Positions 16,953 to 25,942 are shown, numbered from the stretch's first letter. The stretch: DNA of 64,000 nucleotides from an uncultured Synechococcus sp. (GCA_949373155.1 CASICK010000002.1:186001-250000); one strand, 5' to 3'. Numbers and translations: made by a program. The notes: a model not told the origin generated them from the letters alone.

Positions 16953-17035
16953 TCCAGGATTGATGGGCTGGAGCTTGAGTAGCGCATTCTCTAAATCCTT
17001 AAGGTTTCACTTGCCGCAGTGTGCGGTTTTTTTTT
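16804..17035 (+). ncRNA. Candidate small RNA of about 230 nt
   Basis: Bounded by a TATAAT box at 16792-16797 and a strong hairpin plus nine T at 17014-17035. No plus-strand gene fits inside: the only long plus frame (from 16837) runs straight through the terminator with unusual composition. It does not resemble tmRNA, SRP RNA, RNase P or 6S by eye. It overlaps the minus-strand fragment at 16952-16791, so it might act as an antisense RNA. Ends are inferred. Confidence 0.35.
17013..17035 (+). terminator. Hairpin with T9 tail, upstream of L,D-transpeptidase
   Basis: CCGCA (17014-17018), loop GTG, TGCGG (17022-17026), then nine consecutive T. This has intrinsic-terminator form on the plus strand, although no annotated plus-strand gene precedes it after the pyrophosphatase terminator. 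It supports an unannotated transcript. Confidence 0.6.
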
Positions 17036-17080
17036 CGCACAGTGCATACGTTGAGACCAGTGAGTCTTGGCTGTCCACTC

Positions 17081-17608
17081 ATGGGTCTCAAATGCACTTC
17101 TTGCCTTGCTGGTCTTCCAGTGGCGATGCTCGCCTCCTCTCTTCTCGTGGCGGCTCCAGCGCTGTCGCGATCCCAGTCCATCCAAGTGTCGATGGCTGTT
17201 CGTCCGCCAGAACAGGGGCGAGTTGTGTTGGATCTGGGCCGAAGGCAAATCAGTGTTGTGCGACAGGGCCAGACCCTTGGCTCATGGCCGGTAGCGATAG
17301 GTGATCCCACAACTCCAACACCCTCTGGGATGTTCAAGGTCGAGAACATGATGATGAACCCTCAGTACCAGAGCACCAATTCAGGGAAGCTGCATGCCAA
17401 ACGTGGTCTTGACAGCCCGTTAGGGCATCGCTGGATTGGTTTCCTGCGAAGTGGTCCCAATCAATTCGGCATTCATGGCACTCCCTGGCCTCATTGGGTG
17501 AAAACCAGAGCGGCCGTATCCAACGGCTGTGTGCGCATGTTGAATGCGCATGTTCAGCAGCTGTATGACCACGTGGAAGTGGGGATGGCAGTGGAAATTA
17601 CGCGTTGA
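17081..17608 (+). CDS. L,D-transpeptidase (YkuD family), exported
   Basis: About 175 aa. The ATG at 17081 gives a signal peptide ('LAGLPVAMLASSLLVAAPALS'); an in-frame GTG at 17021 is rejected because it lies inside the terminator hairpin. The YkuD domain covers the rest: 'GRVVLDLGRRQISVVRQG', 'PTPSGMFKV', 'FGIHGTPWPHW' and the catalytic Cys in 'SNGCVRM'. The family consensus usually has His before Gly-Cys; here it is Asn. It forms 3-3 cross-links in peptidoglycan or attaches proteins to it, acting in the periplasm. It converges on hemC. Confidence 0.88.
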   Translation: MGLKCTSCLAGLPVAMLASSLLVAAPALSRSQSIQVSMAVRPPEQGRVVLDLGRRQISVVRQGQTLGSWPVAIGDPTTPTPSGMFKVENMMMNPQYQSTNSGKLHAKRGLDSPLGHRWIGFLRSGPNQFGIHGTPWPHWVKTRAAVSNGCVRMLNAHVQQLYDHVEVGMAVEITR

Positions 17609-17617
17609 AGCCAGTGA

Positions 17618-18568
17618 TCACTTGCCTCGCTCCTGTTCAAAGATCTCCTGAAGGATGTCGCCGGCTCCTTGATCTTTGAGCTTGTGGGCCAGGTCTCGTC
17701 CCACCGCTTCAGGATCAGCTAGGGGGCCAGCCTGCTCATCACGGATGAGCCGTTTGCCATCAAGGCTGGCCACCATTCCCGTGAGCTGGATGGTGTCGCC
17801 TTGAATTTGGCTGTTGACGCCGATGGGTACTTGGCAACCGCCCTCCAGAACTCTCAGGAATGCTCGTTCTGCTAAGCAGCGGGCTGAGGTTGGTGCGTGA
17901 CTGAGAACTTGAATTAGCTCCATCACTTCGGGGCGATCGCAAACGCATTCAATCCCTAGAGCTCCTTGTCCCACCGCATGAAGAGAGATATCTCCGGGGA
18001 TGCTCTGGTGAATTCGATCGCCGAAGCCGAGTCGACTGAGTCCAGCTGCGGCCAAAATTAAACAGTCGTAATTTCCTGAGTCGAGCTTTTCAAGCCGTGT
18101 AATGACGTTTCCGCGAACGTCTTTGAATTGAAGATGGGGGTAGTGATAGCGCAGTTGGGCTAAGCGGCGAAGAGAGCTGGTTCCAACAACGGAACCCTCT
18201 GGCAGTGTCTCAAGTGTGTACTCAGCGTTTTTGCTGTTCACCACTAGGGCATCCGCGGGGTCTTCCCGTTCGGTGATGCAACCGAGCATCAGCCCTTCGG
18301 GAAGATTCGTGGGGAGGTCTTTCAGGGAGTGAACAGCGATCTCGGCACGGCCCACCAGCATTTGAGCTTCCAGCTCTTTGGTGAACAAGCCTTTGTCTCC
18401 GATCTTCGCTAAGGCAACGTCGAGGATTTTGTCGCCTTGGGTTGCCATTGCTTCAACAGATATGGCAAGACCGGGGTGAGCTTTTTCTAATTCTGCTTTG
18501 ACCCAATTGGTCTGAACCATGGCCAGCTGGCTGCGGCGTGAGGCGATGCGCAGATGCTCGAGGGCCAT
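17618..18568 (-). CDS. hemC: Hydroxymethylbilane synthase (porphobilinogen deaminase)
   Basis: Polymerises four porphobilinogens into hydroxymethylbilane, the linear precursor of all tetrapyrroles. 316 aa. '[17 protein letters not shown]', '[11 protein letters not shown]', 'AVHSLKDLP', '[16 protein letters not shown]' and the dipyrromethane-cofactor region with Cys in '[15 protein letters not shown]' are all present. Normal length. A single gene, divergent from the unknown gene at 18735. Confidence 0.96.
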   Translation of the reverse strand: MALEHLRIASRRSQLAMVQTNWVKAELEKAHPGLAISVEAMATQGDKILDVALAKIGDKGLFTKELEAQMLVGRAEIAVHSLKDLPTNLPEGLMLGCITEREDPADALVVNSKNAEYTLETLPEGSVVGTSSLRRLAQLRYHYPHLQFKDVRGNVITRLEKLDSGNYDCLILAAAGLSRLGFGDRIHQSIPGDISLHAVGQGALGIECVCDRPEVMELIQVLSHAPTSARCLAERAFLRVLEGGCQVPIGVNSQIQGDTIQLTGMVASLDGKRLIRDEQAGPLADPEAVGRDLAHKLKDQGAGDILQEIFEQERGK

Positions 18569-18734
18569 GTTTGAGAGACTTCAGTCCGCAAGATTACGCA
18601 GACGTGCCCCCCGCTGTCACGTGCATGTCTATGAAAATTGGCATAGGTCGCTGCGTTTGCGACTTGGAGGCTTTGCTTTACGTAGCCTTGTTTGGACGTT
18701 CAGCTTTACAATTCAACATAGTTGAGTTGATGCC

Positions 18735-19190
18735 ATGCCAGGGCCTGTGGTTAACGGAGTTCGTAAAGACGGACTGCCTGTTCTTGATCAGGCAACGCCT
18801 ACCAAGGAAGTTCTCCCCTTTTTGCCACTCTTAAATGAGGGCACGATCAAATTGATCCTGTTAAGCAGTGGCGGTGTTTTGATGGCGCGGCTAAGGAATA
18901 CAACCGATCCAGATGGCGAACGGGCGTACCAATTGATTCGTCCGCTTAGTGTGATCCAATCCAGCTCCGATCAGCCTTGGCAATTGCAGCCCTACTTAGA
19001 GGGATTGACGTCACAAAAAAATATTGTGGTTTATAAAGCTGCCGTGGCATCCATTCTTGATCCTGATCCTCGTCTTCTTCAGGTTTATACACGCAATACA
19101 TCTCAGGAATGTCCGCCTTCTGAGACACCAGTTGAACGACTGAAGCGAGCTTTTCAGGAATTCACGGAGTGCATTGAGGATGAAGTGTAG
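18735..19190 (+). CDS. Conserved hypothetical protein, 151 aa
   Basis: Soluble protein with no signal or membrane segment. 'EVLPFLPLLNEGTIKLILLSSGGVL' and 'YQLIRPLSVI' suggest an alpha/beta fold; the C-terminus ('ERLKRAFQEFTECIEDEV') is a helix. A TACAAT box at 18707-18712 lies 22 nt before the ATG, which would leave a very short leader. No family recognised. Confidence 0.7.
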   Translation: MPGPVVNGVRKDGLPVLDQATPTKEVLPFLPLLNEGTIKLILLSSGGVLMARLRNTTDPDGERAYQLIRPLSVIQSSSDQPWQLQPYLEGLTSQKNIVVYKAAVASILDPDPRLLQVYTRNTSQECPPSETPVERLKRAFQEFTECIEDEV

Positions 19191-19263
19191 GTAAATATTT
19201 CAAAGATATTGTGACGAGTGTGAGATTTCAAATCTTGAATTGATGGATTGCTTGCTCTTAATC

Positions 19264-19614
19264 TTATATGTTTGTTCGATCATTCTCTTTGAAGAGTTTT
19301 TCTAAGTCTAACTTTCCTTTCTCGGAAAGTAGGGTTTCATAATCATGCTCTTTCTCTATTGATTCAATTAAGTCATCATCATCGGAGAGGTCTGGATGAA
19401 ATTCGCGGTACCACGATAAGATTCTGTCTTCGATCTCGAAAATTGTATTAAAGAAAGGTGTAATACTATGTACTAAGCTATTTTGCTCTGCCTCGGTTAG
19501 ACCCTTGAATTGGTACTCATGCGTCATGAATGTGTGGGTAACAAGCCTTGCTTGTTTGAGAGATTCTAGGGCCTCTAGGAAATCCCTAGATTTGATTCTA
19601 TTCGTCTTGCTCAT
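19264..19614 (-). CDS. Hypothetical acidic protein, 116 aa
   Basis: ATG at 19614. Helix-rich and strongly charged: 'IKSRDFLEALESLKQARLV', 'ITPFFNTIFEIEDRILSWY', then an acidic stretch with 'DLSDDDDLIESIEKEHD' and 'KLDLEKLFKEND'. No signal peptide. It is AT-rich compared with neighbouring genes, as in genomic pockets that have arrived or drifted recently. No family recognised. Confidence 0.6.
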   Translation of the reverse strand: MSKTNRIKSRDFLEALESLKQARLVTHTFMTHEYQFKGLTEAEQNSLVHSITPFFNTIFEIEDRILSWYREFHPDLSDDDDLIESIEKEHDYETLLSEKGKLDLEKLFKENDRTNI

Positions 19615-20026
19615 TTGTTTTGATGATAGGTGGTCGTTTGTTGGCTATTCGTTTGTGGGAGAGTTTGATGTCGATGTGAGTGGCTAATTGGGTTCATGTT
19701 GTGGTGAGAAAGATTTCTGTCTGTGTTGCTATGCTTTCAGGAATGTTTCTAAGGGATGGATTCGCATAGACAGTTGAGAGCTTCACTTTAGTGTCAAATC
19801 ATAGAGTTGTTGATTCTTTTTGCTTTGTATTGTTCTCGTTAAATCAAGAATGCATTTGTAGCAACGTAAACCATGCCTTTTTCTTTTCCTCCTTTGCTGC
19901 AACTGCTAGGTATGCCTGCTCGGCTTCAGAATCAGTCATTCGATGAATGCGCCAACTGTCTAGAATCTCAATCGAATAGATCACTAATTAGCTTTGTAGG
20001 CAATACGTCTATTTATAATGGGCCAT
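19615..20026. other. AT-rich gap with one possible short gene
   Basis: About 410 nt between the 116-aa unknown gene and the rpoD terminator. Apart from the 46-codon frame at 19984-19844 (listed separately) no coding frame, tRNA or repeat was seen. Confidence 0.5.
19844..19984 (-). CDS. Possible 46-aa protein downstream of rpoD
   Basis: GTG at 19984, TGA at 19846-19844. The product runs 'IYSIEILDSWRIHRMTDSE' then 'AEQAYLAVAAKEEKKKAWF', a plausible charged helix, ending 'TLLQMHS'. An internal ATG in 'HRMTDSE' could start a 31-aa form. An AT-rich TATAAA-like -10 lies upstream near 20012-20019, just after the rpoD terminator, so it would be its own unit. No clear ribosome-binding site. Confidence 0.35.
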   Translation of the reverse strand: MIYSIEILDSWRIHRMTDSEAEQAYLAVAAKEEKKKAWFTLLQMHS

Positions 20027-20054
20027 TAAAAACCCCCTGTCTTTAACAGGGGGT
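20027..20054 (-). terminator. Rho-independent terminator of rpoD
   Basis: On the minus strand ACCCCCTGT, loop TAAAG, ACAGGGGGT then TTTTAA. The 8-bp core stem (20053-20046 with 20040-20033) is followed by a T-run. It lies 26 nt after the rpoD stop. Confidence 0.88.
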
Positions 20055-20079
20055 GGAGAATCATCTCAAGCTTTGATTG

Positions 20080-21384
20080 CTATTTGATGTATTCCTTGAG
20101 TACGCCGTTGCGGTTGGGGTGGCGGAGTTTGCGCAGAGCTTTGGCTTCAATTTGACGAATACGCTCACGGGTCACATCAAAGATTTGTCCAATCTCTTCC
20201 AATGTCTTCATGCGTCCATCATCAAGGCCATAGCGGAGGCGAAGGACATCCCGCTCGCGAGGGCTAAGAGTGGCAAGAACTCCCTCAAGGTCTTCGCGAA
20301 GAAGATTTTTGGCAACATCTTGTTCTGGATTTTCGATATCGGCTTCGATGAAGTCGCCGAGTCGTGAATCCTCTTCTTTGCCGATGGGTGTTTCGAGGGA
20401 AATTGGAAGTTGAGCACTCTTGGCAATAAATCGCAATTTCTCGATGGTCATTTCCATCGATTCAGCAATTTCTTCCTCTGTTGGTTTGCGTCCAAATTCC
20501 TGGCTGAGGACTTTGGTGGTTTTCTTGATCCTGGAAATGGTCTCGTAGAGGTGAACTGGTAGTCGGATGGTTCGCGACTGATCGGCGATGGCGCGGGTGA
20601 TGGCCTGACGGATCCACCAAGTGGCATAGGTCGAGAACTTATATCCTTTTTCGTGATCGAATTTTTCTGCGGCACGAATGAGGCCGAGGCTGCCTTCCTG
20701 AATAAGGTCCTGAAAGCTCAGGCCTCGGTTCATGTATTTTTTGGCAATCGAGACCACCAGGCGCAAGTTCGATTGCACCATTTTTTCTTTGGCTCGTCGA
20801 CCGAGCATCAGTCTTCGGCGGAAGCGGATCACTGGCATCTCAACCAGTGCTGCCCATTCCTTGGTATCAGGAAGTTTGCCGTTATCGCTTTCAAACTGCG
20901 CAGCGAGCTCCTCGAGATAAAGGAGGTCCGCAATTTTGCGAGCCAATTCAATCTCTTCGTCCGGTCTCAGTAGGCGAATTCGTCCGATTTCCTGAAGGTA
21001 AACCCGAATGGAGTCTTCGGTGTAAACGCCTTTAGGCCCTACTTTGATGCTCGCCAAAACCTTGGCTTTCGCTTCTGCTTTGGCCTTTACTGCTGCCGTT
21101 TCAGTTGCTTTTGCTGCGCTTGCAGTCGTATCTGCAGCCACAAGCAGTTGATCAGCTGAGACGTCCAGGTTGACAGCAGTGGCTTTTGCTTTGCTGGTTT
21201 TGGCTTTGGTGGTGGTTTTACTCGTTTTTGTTTTAGTGCTGGCTTTTGTTGCTGTTTTTGTTTTCGAGGCAGGCTTTGCTTTGGCCTTCACATGCTTTGT
21301 CTGACCGTTTTCATCGGCCAGCATCATGATCGAAGGCGCTGGTGTTGCTTTGGCCTGTGCCAATTTGGTCGCGGCAGGACTCAT
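20080..21384 (-). CDS. rpoD: Primary RNA polymerase sigma factor (RpoD/SigA type)
   Basis: 434 aa. An Ala/Lys/Thr-rich N-terminal extension (about residues 1-115) precedes sigma region 1.2 ('[17 protein letters not shown]'). Region 2 follows ('[16 protein letters not shown]', '[19 protein letters not shown]' with the -10 recognition helix), then region 3 and region 4 ('[19 protein letters not shown]', '[19 protein letters not shown]' for -35 contact). Full region set and the DLIQEG motif mark the housekeeping or a group 2 factor; the long lysine-rich N-terminus fits the cyanobacterial principal factor. A strong terminator follows. Confidence 0.93.
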   Translation of the reverse strand: MSPAATKLAQAKATPAPSIMMLADENGQTKHVKAKAKPASKTKTATKASTKTKTSKTTTKAKTSKAKATAVNLDVSADQLLVAADTTASAAKATETAAVKAKAEAKAKVLASIKVGPKGVYTEDSIRVYLQEIGRIRLLRPDEEIELARKIADLLYLEELAAQFESDNGKLPDTKEWAALVEMPVIRFRRRLMLGRRAKEKMVQSNLRLVVSIAKKYMNRGLSFQDLIQEGSLGLIRAAEKFDHEKGYKFSTYATWWIRQAITRAIADQSRTIRLPVHLYETISRIKKTTKVLSQEFGRKPTEEEIAESMEMTIEKLRFIAKSAQLPISLETPIGKEEDSRLGDFIEADIENPEQDVAKNLLREDLEGVLATLSPRERDVLRLRYGLDDGRMKTLEEIGQIFDVTRERIRQIEAKALRKLRHPNRNGVLKEYIK

Positions 21385-21703
21385 GGCGGTCAGTAACGAA
21401 GGAGAGAGCGGAACTGGAAGCGAATGTCATCAACAGTCAGTGCAACCGGCCGGATAAGGGCGGATGCTTTTGTGGCGTCACCTTCCCGTCATAGAAACGG
21501 TGCGCAACGAAAAACGCGGAGCGTTAAGCAAAATTGAGAGGGCTGGAGTGGTCCGATGCAGAACTGTCAAGGGCATTCTCAGACCGGTCGGCTTCATGGA
21601 ATTCCATGGCTCGAACTTCGGATCTTCCCTTTGGAAGGAACTCTGCTTGTTCCAACAACAGCCTTTCGACTGTCCAACCCTTTTATTTTAAAAAAAAGGT
21701 GTC
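21385..21703. other. Divergent promoter region rpoD / priA
   Basis: About 320 nt between the starts of rpoD (minus) and priA (plus). It must hold the promoters of both. I could not pick out a convincing -35/-10 pair. Just before the priA ATG is an A-rich run (eight A) with GGTGTC. No tRNA or repeat was found. Confidence 0.5.
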
Positions 21704-23983
21704 ATGAGCGCAACCCCTTTACACGATTTTTCAAAAAACCCCGTTCGGCCGCCGCCAGTTTTAGTGGTGGTCGATGTTTGGCTTGAAGCTGGTCGGGATG
21801 GTCGCACCTTCACCTATTGCGATCGCAAGCAGCTAGACGTCCGTTTAGGGGATCTTGTTCAGGTGTCTCTTCGTGGTCGTCGCATTCAAGGGCTTGTCAC
21901 GGCTTGCCGCACACAATCTGAGGATGAAAATCGCCCGCTTCAGCCGGTGGAAGCTCTCCTTCAACCGGCTGCTGTTGGTGTGGCCTGGAGATTGTGGCTT
22001 GAGGAGATGGCACAGCGTTGCCACACCAGTCCATTTCGAATGTTAAAAGCAGCTCTCCCTCCCGGTTGGCTTGGGCAGCGCGTGGTTCCAACCGTCAAGG
22101 AACGCAGACTGTGGTGGGTGTCTTTGTCAGACAGCAGCGCTGATTTGGATGCTGACTTGCCGGCACGGCAGGCCTGCTTGGTCGCCAAGTTGCATGAGTT
22201 AGGGGGAGGAGCGTGGCAGCGAGACCTCGTCGCTGCAGGTTTTCAATCAGGAATCGTGCAAGCTCTGGTGCGTCGAGAGCGTCTGGTTCGTGAGTGGCGT
22301 CTTGCCACTGATGCGCAACCAAGCCCGCTGTCGATGGACTTGGATTCGGCTACTGAAGCTCCGAGCCCCCTCACGGACGAGCAGAGGGCTGCGATCGAAA
22401 CCTTTAAGGATCAACCCGATGGTGGGGGTGTGCTGCTTTGGGGGATCACCGGTTCAGGCAAGACCGAGGTGTACCTCCAGCTCGCCGCTGATGAGTTGGC
22501 TGCAGGACGGCATGTGTTGTTGCTAACTCCTGAAATTGGTCTCATTCCCCAGCTGGTGGATCGCTGTCGACGTCGATTTGGTTCTCGAGTGCTCGAATAT
22601 CACAGTGGTTGCACGGAACGAGAACGGGTCCGCAATTGGCGCAACAGCCTGGATGCAGAGGGTCCGATCGTCATCGTTGGCACCCGCTCTGCCATCTTTC
22701 TGCCGCTCAGCCCCTTGGGGTTGATCGTGTTGGACGAGGAGCACGACAGTTCCTACAAGCAGGAGTCCCCGATGCCCTGCTACCACGCCCGTGATCTTGC
22801 GATGGCGAGAGTCCAACGGGAGGGAGGTCGTGTGTTGCTGGGAAGTGCAACACCTTCCCTCGAAACCTGGATTCAGCTAGCCCCAGAAGGGCCGTTGGCC
22901 TTAGCTCGGCTTCAACAGCGCATCTCGACTCAACCTTTGCCGCCGGTTCAGATCATCGACATGCGCCATGAGCTCGCCGATGGCCATCGGCGCTTGATCA
23001 GTAGGGCGCTGATGGATCGGTTGTCGAAACTTCCCGAACAAGGCGAACAGGCGGTTGTATTGGTGCCCCGCCGCGGACACAGCACGTTTTTGAGCTGCCG
23101 CAGCTGTGGTGAGGTCGTGCAGTGTCCGCACTGCGATGTAGCGCTAACCGTTCATGGGAAAAGTACCGGTCAACAGTGGCTGCGTTGCCACTGGTGTGAT
23201 CATCGGGCCCCGGTTGCGACGAACTGCGGACACTGTGGTTCGTCGGCTTTTAAGCCTTTCGGCGCTGGCACTCAACGGGTTTTGGAACAGCTGGAGTCCG
23301 AGTTGGAGGGCTTGCGATTGCTGCGCTTTGATCGCGACACCACCAGTGGACGCGACGGACATCGGCGATTGTTGGATCAATTTGCAGCTGGTGAAGCTGA
23401 TGTCTTGGTTGGAACCCAAATGCTGGCGAAAGGGATGGACCTGCCGCGCGTCACGCTTGCCGCAGTGTTGGCGGCTGATGGCCTGTTGCATCGTCCCGAT
23501 CTCCGGGCTGGGGAGCAGGCGCTTCAGTTGTTATTGCAACTGGCAGGCAGGGCTGGTCGTGGGGAGCGTCCTGGGCAAGTGCTCGTTCAGACCTATAGCC
23601 CTGATCACCCGGTGATCTTGCATTTAGTGGATGGGCGTTATGAGCGTTTTCTGGAGGAGGAAGCTCGGGAACGCCGCGAAGCGGGATTAGTGCCCTATGC
23701 AAGGGCTTGCGTGTTGCGGCTGTCTGGGACGTCCGCATCCACAACGGCAACAGCAGCTGCTGTGTTGGCGGAACGACTGCGCCCCGGTTGCATTGACGCC
23801 GGTTGGCAGCTCATTGGCCCAGCTCCAGCTCCGGTGGCACGGGTTGCTGGTCGCAGTCGCTGGCAGCTGTTGATGCATGGTCCAGAAGCGTCGGCTTTGC
23901 CTTTGCCACCCGGTAGCTCCCTGTGGGATGGCTTGCCCAGTGGTGTGGCACTGGCTGTTGATCCAGACCCGCTGCAGCTCTGA
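21704..23983 (+). CDS. priA: Primosomal protein N' (replication restart helicase)
   Basis: 759 aa. The N-terminal DNA-binding part ('DLVQVSLRGRRIQGLV') is followed by the helicase with Walker A 'GITGSGKTEVYL', DEEH box in 'VLDEEHDSSYKQE' and 'GSATPSLETW'. A zinc cluster of eight cysteines begins 'CRSCGEVVQCPHCDVAL' and ends 'CGHCG'. Motif 'GRAGRGERPGQVLVQT' closes the helicase core. It reloads DnaB at stalled forks. Slightly longer than average but complete. Confidence 0.96.
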   Translation: MSATPLHDFSKNPVRPPPVLVVVDVWLEAGRDGRTFTYCDRKQLDVRLGDLVQVSLRGRRIQGLVTACRTQSEDENRPLQPVEALLQPAAVGVAWRLWLEEMAQRCHTSPFRMLKAALPPGWLGQRVVPTVKERRLWWVSLSDSSADLDADLPARQACLVAKLHELGGGAWQRDLVAAGFQSGIVQALVRRERLVREWRLATDAQPSPLSMDLDSATEAPSPLTDEQRAAIETFKDQPDGGGVLLWGITGSGKTEVYLQLAADELAAGRHVLLLTPEIGLIPQLVDRCRRRFGSRVLEYHSGCTERERVRNWRNSLDAEGPIVIVGTRSAIFLPLSPLGLIVLDEEHDSSYKQESPMPCYHARDLAMARVQREGGRVLLGSATPSLETWIQLAPEGPLALARLQQRISTQPLPPVQIIDMRHELADGHRRLISRALMDRLSKLPEQGEQAVVLVPRRGHSTFLSCRSCGEVVQCPHCDVALTVHGKSTGQQWLRCHWCDHRAPVATNCGHCGSSAFKPFGAGTQRVLEQLESELEGLRLLRFDRDTTSGRDGHRRLLDQFAAGEADVLVGTQMLAKGMDLPRVTLAAVLAADGLLHRPDLRAGEQALQLLLQLAGRAGRGERPGQVLVQTYSPDHPVILHLVDGRYERFLEEEARERREAGLVPYARACVLRLSGTSASTTATAAAVLAERLRPGCIDAGWQLIGPAPAPVARVAGRSRWQLLMHGPEASALPLPPGSSLWDGLPSGVALAVDPDPLQL

Positions 23984-23985
23984 AC

Positions 23986-24660
23986 TCAGGACGGTAATTC
24001 CGGGTAGCCGTAACCCATGAGCAGCCGAAGCCGTTGCAGGCTGGCGGTCAATACCAGCAGCGCCAAGATCGCGAGACTGCCCAGTCCGAGGCGGCTCCAG
24101 CGCCATTGACTCCATTGCAAACGATTCTGAACGCCAATCGTGAGCGGCCAGATGAGCTCGCCCTTTGCGTTTTTGCTCGCCAAGGCAGGGCTGCTTTGCA
24201 AACTGCGCAAGCTCGCTTGGTCCCTAAGGCGTACCGCGATTTGCAGCTCATTCAGGCTCTCCAGAGCGCTCAGATCCAGCTCCAAGAGCAGCTCCTGCTT
24301 AAGACCCACGAGCCAATTGCGCTCTTCCAGTTTGAGGGTGGGTGCTGGCAATACAAGGCCGGCGGTTCGTCCTGCTGCCGCGACCGTTTGGCTGAGGAGT
24401 GCAGCGGCGTCTTCACTGTTTTGCGTTGGTGCTTTCACCTCAAGGTGCCCATTGCCTGAGTTCCGAATGTTCAAAGGCAGCTGCATCGCCCTCAACTCGT
24501 AGCTGAACGCGTCCTGCCAAGGAAGTTTTAAGCCACTGCGGCTGTCGATCGTCCAAGCCATCTCCACCCTGTCTGGTCCTGGGAGACTGAGGTCTGCTGT
24601 GATGCGTACGCAGCCGCTCAACAAGAGCGTTAGCCCCACCAGCACGGTGATGACCAGCAC
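23986..24660 (-). CDS. DUF3153 lipoprotein-like membrane protein
   Basis: As read, 224 aa from GTG at 24660. The N-terminus 'VLVGLTLLLSGC' is a lipobox-like membrane segment. A beta-rich domain ('ADLSLPGPDRVEMAWTID', 'LVGLKQELLLELDLSALE') and a C-terminal membrane helix ('RLGLGSLAILALLVLTASLQ') complete the cyanobacterial DUF3153 layout. The frame is open further upstream, through a Pro-rich linker, to a TGA; the preceding TPR-like gene flows into this frame if one base is removed. It is therefore probably the C-terminal part of a larger protein. Function unknown. Confidence 0.7.
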   Translation of the reverse strand: MLVITVLVGLTLLLSGCVRITADLSLPGPDRVEMAWTIDSRSGLKLPWQDAFSYELRAMQLPLNIRNSGNGHLEVKAPTQNSEDAAALLSQTVAAAGRTAGLVLPAPTLKLEERNWLVGLKQELLLELDLSALESLNELQIAVRLRDQASLRSLQSSPALASKNAKGELIWPLTIGVQNRLQWSQWRWSRLGLGSLAILALLVLTASLQRLRLLMGYGYPELPS

Positions 24661-25081
24661 CGCGAAGCCTGCTGCTGGGGCTCGGGTTGGACCGGTAGGA
24701 GGTGATGGCGGCGGGGGGTGGCAGTTTGCGGCGATTCAACAGCTTTGGCCGTTTCCCAACACTTGGATCCATCTCCAACGTTGGGAGTTGCATTGACCAG
24801 CTCTCAGGTCTTGCCAGGCTTGGCGCCTCAAGAACATCCAGCAACTGCCGCGCCCTATTGCGCAGCTCAGGATCCTTGCAACGGGTGAGCAGTCGGCAGG
24901 TGCTCAGCGCCTTGCTCTCATCTCCTTTTCCCATCCAAGCTGTGACCAACAGCATGCGGATCTCAGCCCCTTGACTATCACTGTTCGAGGTGGCTTCCGC
25001 GAGCGGCTCCAACAGTGCGATGCACTGGCCGTAATCGCCACGCTCGAGAGCGGCTTCCGCGGCTGCCAGTGCATTGGTCAT
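24440..25081 (-). CDS. TPR-like N-terminal part of a probable frameshifted DUF3153 gene
   Basis: ATG at 25081. Residues 1-85 are helical repeats ('AAEAALERGDYGQCIALLEP', 'KALSTCRLLTRCKDPELRN') of TPR type. After residue about 121, at a C6 tract (plus-strand G6 at 24713-24718), the frame becomes a low-quality read with Arg/His/Gly-rich composition, overlapping the DUF3153 gene by 221 nt. In the +1 frame the same place continues as a Pro-rich linker into the DUF3153 membrane segment. The credible coding part is about 25081-24718. See findings. Confidence 0.6.
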   Translation of the reverse strand: MTNALAAAEAALERGDYGQCIALLEPLAEATSNSDSQGAEIRMLLVTAWMGKGDESKALSTCRLLTRCKDPELRNRARQLLDVLEAPSLARPESWSMQLPTLEMDPSVGKRPKLLNRRKLPPPAAITSYRSNPSPSSRLRGAGHHRAGGANALVERLRTHHSRPQSPRTRQGGDGLDDRQPQWLKTSLAGRVQLRVEGDAAAFEHSELRQWAP

Positions 25082-25084
25082 CGA

Positions 25085-25942
25085 TTAACCGCGGCCCAAA
25101 ACCATCGTTCCGATTCCGGCATCGGTAAACACTTCAAGCAGAAGGGCATGGGGGACACGACCATCCACGATGTGCGCTGCAGCAACCCCTTGAGCCAGGG
25201 CACGAATGCAACATTCGGTTTTTGGAGTCATCCCACCGGCAACAACACCATCCTGGATCAATTGCCGTGCCTCAGAGAGCCTGAGTTGTCGGATCAGGGA
25301 GTCGGGGTTGTCGCGATCGCGAAGGATCCCTGGGGTGTCAGTAAGCAAAACCAATTTTTCCGCTTCGAGTGCGGCGGCAAGCTCACCGGCAACTGTGTCG
25401 GCATTGATGTTGTGAGATTCCCCTTCCGGGTTGGCAGCCACGCTTGAAATCACCGGAACGTATCCCCGTGCCAGCAGTGGTTCCAACACATCTGGATTCA
25501 CCCGTGCCACATCGCCGACCAAGCCATGGTTGCCATCACCCCAGGGACGTGCCTCGACCAGTCGGCCGTCACTACCGCTGAGACCTACAGCACTTGCTCC
25601 CAGTCGGTTCAGTCCATTGACGATCTGTTTGTTTACTCGGCCGACAAGAACCATCTCCACGACGTCCATCGTGTCGGCATCGGTGACTCGCAAGCCATCA
25701 CGAAATTCAGAGGGAATATTGAGCCGCTTCAGCCAGGTGTTGATCTCTGGGCCTCCGCCATGAACCACCACCGGTTGCACTCCCACGCTGGCCAGCAGGG
25801 CGATGTCGCGAAAGACGGCATCACGTAGCTCTGAGTGGACCATGGCCGCGCCGCCGTACTTGACCACAATTCGCCGACCAGCGAATCGTTGGATGTAGGG
25901 AAGGGCCTCGCTCAGGACGGAGACCCGTAGGGAATCATCCAT
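25085..25942 (-). CDS. argB: Acetylglutamate kinase
   Basis: Phosphorylates N-acetylglutamate in arginine synthesis. 285 aa. '[13 protein letters not shown]', '[12 protein letters not shown]', '[17 protein letters not shown]', '[19 protein letters not shown]' and '[14 protein letters not shown]' match the amino-acid kinase fold and substrate residues. In cyanobacteria this enzyme is held in check by arginine and released by PII; the N-terminal helix needed for hexamer formation is present. It ends 3 nt before the TPR-like gene. Confidence 0.96.
   Translation of the reverse strand: MDDSLRVSVLSEALPYIQRFAGRRIVVKYGGAAMVHSELRDAVFRDIALLASVGVQPVVVHGGGPEINTWLKRLNIPSEFRDGLRVTDADTMDVVEMVLVGRVNKQIVNGLNRLGASAVGLSGSDGRLVEARPWGDGNHGLVGDVARVNPDVLEPLLARGYVPVISSVAANPEGESHNINADTVAGELAAALEAEKLVLLTDTPGILRDRDNPDSLIRQLRLSEARQLIQDGVVAGGMTPKTECCIRALAQGVAAAHIVDGRVPHALLLEVFTDAGIGTMVLGRG

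Noticed and set aside
16837..17304. Plus-strand 155-codon frame through the candidate small RNA
   Set aside because: It reads straight through a strong terminator and into another frame of the L,D-transpeptidase gene; composition is unnatural.
21061..21384. Low-complexity Ala/Lys-rich DNA at the start of rpoD as a repeat element
   Set aside because: Explained by the Lys/Ala/Thr-rich N-terminus of the sigma factor.
21464..21691. Plus-strand 75-codon frame between rpoD and priA
   Set aside because: No ribosome-binding site, unnatural composition, and it lies in the expected promoter region.
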